Positions 41,597 through 47,896 of a stretch of DNA of 64,000 bases are shown here, one piece after another. This DNA comes from JACJYC01 sp964558465 (lineage in GTDB: Bacteria; Bacteroidota; Bacteroidia; Chitinophagales; Saprospiraceae). The stretch lies in the NCBI GenBank assembly GCA_964558465.1, contig CAZLEF010000031.1, positions 7,654 to 71,653 of the forward strand, written 5' to 3'. The notes under the pieces were generated by a model that saw only the letters and a list, made by a program, of their open reading frames with translations, was not told where the DNA came from and did not search any database. Every line of letters starts with the position of its first letter. Position 1 is the stretch's first letter. The position numbers and the translations under genes are program-made.

Positions 41597-42448
41597 CTAA
41601 TGGTCTTTTTTCTGGTGGAGGTCAAGTATGAACGATTTTTTCATCTCCTCCAAAAAATGCCCCTCGTCCGATGGTTTGGCAGACAGGCTACGTGCTGTAA
41701 CGTTCTTTCCAAAAGCCTTTAGCATATCTGATACATGGTTCAACGATTTGGCTGATGTATCGCTGTCGCTGGAACCTTCTGTTAAACCTTCTTCATTACA
41801 TAAATTCGGGAGGTCGGGATTGCTTGCAATAGCTGCCCGGAAAGCAGCCAGGGTGCAGTTAAACAGTTCTTCCGTCATTTCCTCACCCACAACTACACAG
41901 AATTCGGAACCACCATCGTAGGAGATTTCAAAGGCTATTGCGGGGGACCCAAATATAGAATTCCCAACGTAAAAAACAAATTGAAAATCTTCTACTACAC
42001 CAAAAATTATTATATCCTCACCCCCGGACCCAATACAATCATTCTCACCTGTATCATAATATCCGACGGCAAACCATATCGCTTCGAATAGTATCCCCGG
42101 GTCGAAGCAGGAGTTTTCACAGTCGCTGCAGTTGCCGGCGCCGGGGTTTATTTCGGGGTTGTCATCATCGCAGTCGTCCCCGCTGCCGGTACATGCGCCG
42201 ATGGAGGTGTAGCCGTCGCCGTCGGCATCGGGGAGGTAGTCTCCGTGGGCCAGGTGAGCTGCTACAGCATTTTGACTCACATCAATGGCGTTGAATTCAC
42301 CTTCGTCATTAAGGTGGCAGATGGTCACTTTGGCTGGTTCGCGGTAGTCAACCGCAAAGTCCGGCGCGTCATAGTTGGTGATAGAATCTTTGGCGCATCC
42401 GGCGATAAAGAACAGGGTTGCAAGCAAGATAAAGGCTGAATTTTTCAT
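41597..42448 (-). CDS. Lipoprotein with MopE-like calcium-binding motif
   Basis: 283 residues with a lipoprotein signal (MKNSAFILLATLFFIAGC). After KVTICHLNDEGEFNAIDVSQNAVAAHLAHGDYLPD comes DADGDGYTSIGACTGSGDDCDDDNPEINPGA, a thrombospondin type 3/MopE-type metal-binding repeat normally found in tandem on secreted surface proteins. The rest is acidic, with several Cys pairs (NCSDCENSCFDPG) and a helical basic C-terminus. The gene is probably a surface-anchored calcium-binding protein; the specific role is unknown. The KVTICH...VAAHLAHGD motif also occurs in many Bacteroidota secreted proteins. Confidence 0.8.
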   Translation of the reverse strand: MKNSAFILLATLFFIAGCAKDSITNYDAPDFAVDYREPAKVTICHLNDEGEFNAIDVSQNAVAAHLAHGDYLPDADGDGYTSIGACTGSGDDCDDDNPEINPGAGNCSDCENSCFDPGILFEAIWFAVGYYDTGENDCIGSGGEDIIIFGVVEDFQFVFYVGNSIFGSPAIAFEISYDGGSEFCVVVGEEMTEELFNCTLAAFRAAIASNPDLPNLCNEEGLTEGSSDSDTSAKSLNHVSDMLKAFGKNVTARSLSAKPSDEGHFLEEMKKSFILDLHQKKDH

Positions 42449-42580
42449 AAAAAGGTTGTTAAAAATTAGAAAAACAGATTTAGTAAAACCCGTCCGGGTT
42501 CAATTCGGACAGGCCGGGACTTTTATCCCCGGCAGGACAAAGATGCGGGCCGGAAGCCCGGGAGGGATTCCAATAATTGG

Positions 42581-42715
42581 TCAATAATCACTACTCATGT
42601 TGCAAGCGGCGAAAAACGGCAGATTTTCGGCAAGAAGGTCGTTCAGGTCCGGCAAATCGTGGTAACTCTCCACACCATTCTGCATCCACATCTCCCGATA
42701 TGGCAGAGTATCCAT
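42581..42715 (-). CDS. Small ORF of 44 residues, possibly a degraded gene end
   Basis: Opens at the ATG complementary to 42713-42715 and stops at TGA 42583-42581. It reads MDTLPYREMWMQNGVESYHD through LPDLNDLLAENLPFFAACNMSSDY, with a plausible protein composition and helical pattern. The upstream frame is open for a few more codons before a stop, so it may be the tail of a broken gene. It lies next to an epimerase pseudogene in an apparently decaying region. No function is proposed. Confidence 0.3.
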   Translation of the reverse strand: MDTLPYREMWMQNGVESYHDLPDLNDLLAENLPFFAACNMSSDY

Positions 42716-42864
42716 GCCGTTCCGGCCACTACCCCGGATTCACCTGCGACGCGACCGGAAATATGTCAGACAGTGTAGAGTGATATTTTTTCATCAACCC
42801 GAGACAAAAGGTTTTCTTTTCAGCCACAACAGGTGTAATTTACCTCCAAAGAAATAAAATCAAA

Positions 42865-43451
42865 ATGAGCAAAAGCATCTTGGTAACAGGGGCCAATGGC
42901 CATTTAGGTGTAAATTAGGAAGGTACGACTATAATGTTACCCCCACCAGCCGGCAGATCGTTGAAATGCTGAAAGGCCGGGGCATGACAGTGAAAGGCGT
43001 ATTTTCTTTTATTGATGCCCGCGACGCCGGTGAAATCTATGCCCTGGCAATTGAAAAAGGGAACGCAGGTCAAAGGTATATCCTCAGCGCCGCCGGAATT
43101 AAAATGAGGGATGTTGGAAAAATGGTTAATGCCTTTTCGGGTAAATGGGTGCCTCATTTTCCCTTTCCGCGGTCCATCAATATTGCCTCGGGTAAGCTGA
43201 TGGAAATGTGGGCAAAATTAACCGGATGGGACCCGCTCTTTACCGAAGGAGTTGCCAAAGAACTTAGCCACCGGTTTGCGCATTATGACAACTCCAAAAC
43301 TTTGAAAGATTTCGATTATACTCTTTACAATATGGAAGAGACCCTGCAGGATACCATCAGGTGGTTTTTATTTATCAAAAAAATTAAAGTTAAAAAAAAT
43401 CTGAGCGATAAATTTCAACCCGAAGCGGATTGGTTGGAGAGCAGCCGCTAA
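42865..43451 (+). pseudogene. NAD(P)-dependent epimerase/dehydratase remnant with internal deletion
   Basis: The ATG at 42865 opens with MSKSILVTGANGHLGVN, the Rossmann glycine motif (TGANGHLG) of an atypical short-chain epimerase, and hits TAG at 42918. The frame LGRYDYNVTPTSRQIVEMLKGRGMTVKG then starts immediately and continues to 43451 as the C-terminal half of the same family (SFIDARDAGEIYALAIEKGNAGQRYILSAA). About 130-150 residues between the cofactor motif and the C-terminal half are missing. A single deletion explains both parts. The downstream half could be translated alone from ATG 42966, but it would lack the active site. Confidence 0.75.
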
Positions 43452-43561
43452 CCCCCCCTCAGGCCTCAAGTCAGGATGCAACCCAAAGTTGCAGCCTGAC
43501 CGCGCCACCGGCATTACCAAGGGAGGAGAGGAGGAGAAACGCAATGCCTCTCACCCTCTCC

Positions 43562-43657
43562 CCAAGTCGCCAAGTCACCAAGTCACCAAGTCACCAAGTC
43601 ACCAAGTCCCCAAGTCCCCAAGTCCCCAAGTCACCAAGTCACCAAGTCACCAAGTCT
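43562..43657. repeat. CCAAGTCA tandem array, twelve units of 8 bp
   Basis: Exactly twelve 8-bp units CCAAGTC[A/C/G/T] in perfect register (pattern of last base: G, A x4, C x3, A x3, T). It lies between the convergent epimerase remnant and the TonB-dependent receptor and ends 8 bp before the receptor's stop codon. Confidence 0.95.
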
Positions 43658-43664
43658 CCCTCTC

Positions 43665-46076
43665 CTAAAACCCAACCCGCACCGATACCACCACATTCCT
43701 TCCCGCCGCCACAATCCCCGATGAATACGGGCGGTACCGCTTGTCAGCGATGTTCTCCACTCCGGCGTTGATCGTCAGCCGCTCCCCAAATCGGTACATC
43801 GCCTTAAAATTGAGCGTATACCAGGCAGGTGAATACGGGTTGCCGCCGGCGTCGATGGCGTAGATGTAATCCTTGCCCTGCTCCTCCGGCGCCAGGTTCT
43901 TGTACGACACCTCGCCGTTGTACACTGCATACAGATCCAGTTTGGCCTGTTTTCGTTTCCAGGTCAGGTGGGTAGCACCGAACCAGGGCGCGGCATGCCG
44001 CAGGGGCGCCGTGCTGCCGTCGTCCAGTTCTTCCTCGCCTTCCTGGACGTTGAACCGGGAATTCAACCCGAACCCGCCCGGCAATTTAAGGTCAAAACCG
44101 GCCTGAATGCCGTACACCCTGGCCTCGGCTGCATTCTGGATGGCCAGCACCTGGCTCAATTCTCCGGCATAAACAATGCTGTCCTGGCCGTTGAGCGTAA
44201 AATTGCGCCGCACCAGGGCCTTGTCCAGGAGAATGTAATAGGCCGTCAGGTCCACCTTCAAGGCATTGGCAAAGATCTTGCTGACGCCCACCTCGCCGTT
44301 CCAGGCGTACTCAGGCCCCAGGTCCGGATTGGGCACAATGACCGAGCCCGGCTCCGAATCGAAGATTTTGCCCACATCGTCCACGTTGGGCGCCCGGAAT
44401 CCGGTGGAGAGGTTCATATTCACCTGCCAGCTTTGGGCCGGCAACCAGGCCATGCCGAGGCTGCCCGTCAGGGCGCCGTTGGCGGTTTCGGCTTTGTTGA
44501 ACGGAAAAGGGAAAAAGGTGTCGTCAAATTCGGCACTCAGCGACACCCGGTTGTACCGCAGACCGGCCTGGTAGGTGACAGCAGGGGAGGGCCTCAGCCG
44601 GAAAGTGGCGTACGCTGCGTAGGAATTCCAGGTTGCCGGATTTGGGTACCTGGCAGGCCCCGGTTTTACCGTCCCGGTTTCCACATCTTCGTCCGTTCCG
44701 GTGGATTTGACATGGTTGAACAAAGCTTCGAGGCCATAAAAGAGCGTACCCGAACGGCTCAGGTTTTTCTCCAGATCGAGGTTGGCCGAGAAAACATCCA
44801 CCTTTTCAACCCGGTTCCTCAATTCGGTATCCCCGAAGTCACGGTCGTGCCGGCTTTCGCCGAAGTGCTGCATGGCAAGCGTCAGGGAAAGGTTGTCGGA
44901 TAAAAGGGTGGTTTTGGAATGCGCAACGTTCAACGTATTCATCATCCATTCCTGCGGGCCGTAATACCAATCGCCCGACCGCTGGACGCCGTTGCCCCGG
45001 TAACGAACCAGCCGGTCATACCGGGAATAATCCGAGGTGGTGGAAAAATGAAAACCGTAGTTGAAATCCCAGGTTTCGCCGGGCCGGAACCGGATCTTTT
45101 GCAGGACATTCATCTGGTTGTAACCCGTCGGAACCTGCACCCTGGGATCGGGGTTGACGAGCATGGTGTCCCGCCCGTTCAGGTTGGCCCCGTAAAGGTT
45201 GCGGAGGTACTCGTCCGGACCGTTTGCCCCCATTTTCAGGTCGCCGAAATCGCTGTAGGTGACGCTGCTGACAAAAGCCCATTTCCGCAAGCCGATATTG
45301 AAATCGACATGTCCGGTTTTCTCATCGCCGGCCGACGACCACCGTCCCGTGGCCGAACCCCCGAACAAGGTTTTTTCGCTGAACGACAACCTGGGGCGCA
45401 GGGTGTAAAAACTCATCACCCCGCCGATCGCGTCGCTGCCGTAGATGACGGACCCCGGGCCGAAGATCACCTCCGTGTTTTCCGTCGCAAACGGATCGAG
45501 GGAAATGACGTTTTGCAGGTTGCCGCTCCTGAAGATGGCAGTGTTCATCCGTACCCCGTCCACTGCGATCAGCACCCGGTTGGTGGAAAAGCCGCGGATC
45601 ATCGGACTGCCGCCGCCCAACTGGCTTTTCTGGATAAAAACCTCGCCTGAGGCGCCAAGCAGGTCGGCCGCGGTTTGCGGATTCTGAAAGGCCACTTCTT
45701 CCGGCCGGATGGTCGCGATCCGCACAGGGATCTCCTTTTTGTCCTGTTCCCAGCGGGAAGCCGAAACCACGATCTCATCAAATGAAATTTCCGCAGGTTC
45801 CAGCAGGAGTACAAATTGCATTCCCTCCAGTTGACGGTAACTGTACACTGCCGCTTCAAAACCGATCAGGGAAAAATGGATGCTGTCGGCGCCGATGAAA
45901 GGAGTGATATCGACTTTGCCTCCGGCGTTGCTCATCGCTGAAGCGGCAGGTATCCGGCTGGATACCAATACCAGTTCCAACGGCCGCCCGTCGGCTTTAT
46001 CCTCTATGGTCAATACCTGCGCCTGCACCCAATGCGCCAACGACAGGAAAAGCCACAGACATATGGTTTTTCTCAT
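43665..46076 (-). CDS. TonB-dependent outer-membrane receptor (haem/siderophore-type)
   Basis: 803 residues. A signal peptide (MRKTICLWLFLSLAHWVQA) is followed by a short carboxypeptidase-like N-terminal segment (about 20-95) and a plug domain (about 105-225; NPQTAADLLGASGEVFIQKSQLGGGSPMIRGFSTNRVLIAVDGVRMN and VIFGPGSVIYGSDAIGGVMSFYT). A 22-strand-type barrel runs to the terminal aromatic strand RNVVVSVRVGF. The plug resembles the haem/haemoglobin receptor group. It is not accompanied by a SusD gene, which argues against glycan import. Uptake of haem, siderophore or vitamin is the best inference. The gene stands alone; its upstream region holds a repeat array and an assembly gap. Confidence 0.92.
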   Translation of the reverse strand: MRKTICLWLFLSLAHWVQAQVLTIEDKADGRPLELVLVSSRIPAASAMSNAGGKVDITPFIGADSIHFSLIGFEAAVYSYRQLEGMQFVLLLEPAEISFDEIVVSASRWEQDKKEIPVRIATIRPEEVAFQNPQTAADLLGASGEVFIQKSQLGGGSPMIRGFSTNRVLIAVDGVRMNTAIFRSGNLQNVISLDPFATENTEVIFGPGSVIYGSDAIGGVMSFYTLRPRLSFSEKTLFGGSATGRWSSAGDEKTGHVDFNIGLRKWAFVSSVTYSDFGDLKMGANGPDEYLRNLYGANLNGRDTMLVNPDPRVQVPTGYNQMNVLQKIRFRPGETWDFNYGFHFSTTSDYSRYDRLVRYRGNGVQRSGDWYYGPQEWMMNTLNVAHSKTTLLSDNLSLTLAMQHFGESRHDRDFGDTELRNRVEKVDVFSANLDLEKNLSRSGTLFYGLEALFNHVKSTGTDEDVETGTVKPGPARYPNPATWNSYAAYATFRLRPSPAVTYQAGLRYNRVSLSAEFDDTFFPFPFNKAETANGALTGSLGMAWLPAQSWQVNMNLSTGFRAPNVDDVGKIFDSEPGSVIVPNPDLGPEYAWNGEVGVSKIFANALKVDLTAYYILLDKALVRRNFTLNGQDSIVYAGELSQVLAIQNAAEARVYGIQAGFDLKLPGGFGLNSRFNVQEGEEELDDGSTAPLRHAAPWFGATHLTWKRKQAKLDLYAVYNGEVSYKNLAPEEQGKDYIYAIDAGGNPYSPAWYTLNFKAMYRFGERLTINAGVENIADKRYRPYSSGIVAAGRNVVVSVRVGF

Positions 46077-46124
46077 TGTGATGGTGTTAAATGCCTCAAT
46101 GAAAGAAAATGGATGGCTTCCGTG

Positions 46125-46263
46125 TTTTTTACCCGCCGTAATCCTAAGGCGAAGGATGGGAATGGTTCAGTGATTCAGTGTATCACGGATAACAATGAAA
46201 CCATGAATCAATGAAACCATGAATCAATGAAACCATGAATCAATGAAACCATGAATCAATGAA
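46125..46263. repeat. Word arrays next to the second assembly gap
   Basis: 46125-46156 is the reverse complement of a diverged copy of the GGCGGGTAAAAAAC module seen at 11006-11139. It is followed by TTCAGTGA words and then more than four 16-bp repeats CCATGAATCAATGAAA (46194-46263), themselves two alternating octamers. The same words resume after the gap (ACCATGAACC at 46364). Confidence 0.85.
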
Positions 46264-46363
46264 NNNNNNNNNNNNNNNNNNNNNNNNNNNNNNNNNNNNN
46301 NNNNNNNNNNNNNNNNNNNNNNNNNNNNNNNNNNNNNNNNNNNNNNNNNNNNNNNNNNNNNNN
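46264..46363. other. Assembly gap (100 N) inside the CCATGAATCAATGAAA array
   Basis: Exactly 100 N. Both sides are CATGAA-type repeats, so the gap is almost certainly caused by the array, and the true length is unknown. Confidence 0.98.
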
Positions 46364-46387
46364 ACCATGAACCAAATAGGCCATCAT

Positions 46388-46942
46388 TTAAAAAAGATAG
46401 GTTGCATATCCCTCAGGCGGCGGGCCGGGAGGAGGCCAATCCCAGGTCTTGATCCGGAAAAAATAACCCGGCTGTGCGCCATAGGCGATCGATCCGGCAG
46501 GAAGGCTGAATCCCGAAACAGGCAGGTAAAAAAGTGAACTTAAAAGGCGTTGGATCTTTTCTCTTTGTTGTTGGTTTTCCGGGTCCGTTGACCATTTTTT
46601 TTCGCTGACCTCCCGTTTATGAGCGTACAGGAGGGTTTCTTTTTCGTCGAAAATACAGTAATAGAACGCCGTATCCCCCCTGATCTCTTCCCTGGCGATA
46701 TCGTACCGCAAACCCATGAGGTCGATCTCGTGGTCTTCCACTTTTTGAAATCCTTCCATCGCCGGTTTCCCGGATTTGAGCGGGATCTTTAACAGTACCA
46801 ATTCTTCTAACGGGACCCCCTCCTGCACCCTTAGCGCCATTTCTTTCCGGATCTGCATTTTCCGGACCTGAAAAAGCAACAGGTATCCTGTTGTATGCAG
46901 CAGAAGAAATCCGAAGAACAGAATGGAAAACGCTTTCTTCAA
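46388..46942 (-). CDS. Hypothetical protein with one N-terminal membrane segment
   Basis: 184 residues from a TTG at 46942 (KKAFSILFFGFLLLHTTGYLLLFQVRK), chosen because a TATATTTC promoter box lies 18 bp upstream and the ATG at 47170 would put about 76 unlikely residues in front. One membrane helix is followed by a charged coiled region (MQIRKEMALRVQEGVPLEELVLLKIPLKSGKPAMEGFQKVEDHEIDLMGLRYDIAREEIRGDTAFYYCIFDEKETLL) and a Pro-rich C-terminus ending PPPGPPPEGYATYLF. No family recognised, but the helix plus IPLKSGKP...FQKVEDHEIDLMG...YDI layout is common among short Bacteroidota membrane-anchored proteins. Confidence 0.6.
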   Translation of the reverse strand: MKKAFSILFFGFLLLHTTGYLLLFQVRKMQIRKEMALRVQEGVPLEELVLLKIPLKSGKPAMEGFQKVEDHEIDLMGLRYDIAREEIRGDTAFYYCIFDEKETLLYAHKREVSEKKWSTDPENQQQREKIQRLLSSLFYLPVSGFSLPAGSIAYGAQPGYFFRIKTWDWPPPGPPPEGYATYLF

Positions 46943-46959
46943 AAAAATGGATTGAAGGC

Positions 46960-46967
46960 GAAATATA
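46960..46967 (-). promoter_or_regulatory. -7 promoter box deciding the start of the 46388 gene
   Basis: TATATTTC on the minus strand, one base off TAnnTTTG, 17 bp upstream of the TTG start. Confidence 0.45.
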
Positions 46968-47203
46968 CACTTTTCAGCGCACTTTTTTATGAGTGCGGGG
47001 ATGGTTATACATCGTGTCGCCCCACGCCAACGGCGAGGTGTGTATGGAAAAATGGGTAATTCATTCAAAATCAGAGAAATCCAATCCTGGTAATCCACAA
47101 AATCCGGCGAATCATGATATAACAACAAAAAGGGCCATCCCCATTCGATCCGCCGGGATGGCCCACGCATTTAGTATGAAAAAACTACTTATCAAATTAT
47201 TTT

Positions 47204-47315
47204 AGTTTGCCAGTTTGCAGTTTGCAGTTCGCCAGTTCCTCGGTTCACCAGTTCCTCATTTTTGGGTATCCACAGAAAATGAAAACGGCATTAAAAACTG
47301 CCAACTGCCAACTGA
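47204..47315. repeat. Inverted pair of CAGTTTG/CAACTGC-type arrays
   Basis: The left part (47204-47250) has CAGTTTGCAGTTTGCAGTTCG words and CCAGTTCCTC units. The right part (47296-47315) is AACTGCCAACTGCCAACTG, the reverse complement of the same word and the same unit as the 33731-33784 array. It ends 7 bp before the stop codon of the 2TM gene at 47323. Confidence 0.75.
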
Positions 47316-47322
47316 AGACTAA

Positions 47323-47691
47323 CTACACCATATCCCGATTCCGCCACTGCCTGCCGGATTCCTCCTGAAACAAGGTTTCAGACTGCTCCTCCTGCTTGCG
47401 CCGTTCACGCTCCTCCATCCACGCTTTCCAGTCGCCGCCGAACCAGCCGTTTGTACCTGGGATCCCAAACACCTTCACGTAGTGGAACGCCACAAAAATA
47501 CCCCAGATCATGCTGACTTCCAACCATCCGAAACCTCCGCTGCCGGACATGGACAGGAAAAACAGGATCGTGTTGACAATCAGGTAGGTCCTCAGGTGTT
47601 TGTAAAAGCGCATTTTTTCCGAAACGGGTTGCTTTCCATGCCGGGTATGCTGAAATCTTGCGTCGAAGTGGTGATGATGCTGACAACTCAT
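47323..47691 (-). CDS. 2TM domain-containing protein
   Basis: 122 residues. Residues about 26-85 form the 2TM domain, a pair of membrane helices (MRFYKHLRTYLIVNTILFFLSM and GFGWLEVSMIWGIFVAFHYVKVFG) with conserved charged edges, then WMEERERRKQEE at the C-terminus. The N-terminus is His-rich (MSCQHHHHFDARFQHTRHGK), which may bind metal or be an accident. The family is common in Bacteroidota and often fused to or near histidine kinases and LytTR regulators, but no such gene is adjacent here. Confidence 0.88.
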   Translation of the reverse strand: MSCQHHHHFDARFQHTRHGKQPVSEKMRFYKHLRTYLIVNTILFFLSMSGSGGFGWLEVSMIWGIFVAFHYVKVFGIPGTNGWFGGDWKAWMEERERRKQEEQSETLFQEESGRQWRNRDMV

Positions 47692-47822
47692 TGCGTCTTA
47701 TTTAAACAGTCTGGTGAACAAGTGGTGCAAAATTTTAACGCAATTTAAGGCAGACAGGCAGGCAAATGCCAGAAAATCCGACAAAGCCTGGCAGAAAGAC
47801 GACGGTCTTTGTTTATGCGTTT

Positions 47823-47895
47823 ATTTGTTGATCTGTTGATTTGAAGACGGCAGCCCTCAAATCAACAGATCAACAAATCAACGAATCAACAACAA
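47823..47895. repeat. Perfect 22-bp hairpin of TTGTTGAT octamers abutting a stop codon
   Basis: Arms 47823-47844 and 47857-47878 are exact reverse complements over 22 bp around a 12-nt GC-rich loop. Each arm consists of ATTTGTTGATC-type octamers, and the right side continues as ATCAACGA/ATCAACAA units to the base before the stop codon of the glycine-rich protein gene (47897-47899). The left arm is identical to 9519-9540. Confidence 0.9.
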
Positions 47896-47896
47896 A

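Noticed and set aside
43562..43657. CRISPR array at the CCAAGTCA repeats
   Set aside because: 8-bp units without spacers; no cas genes.
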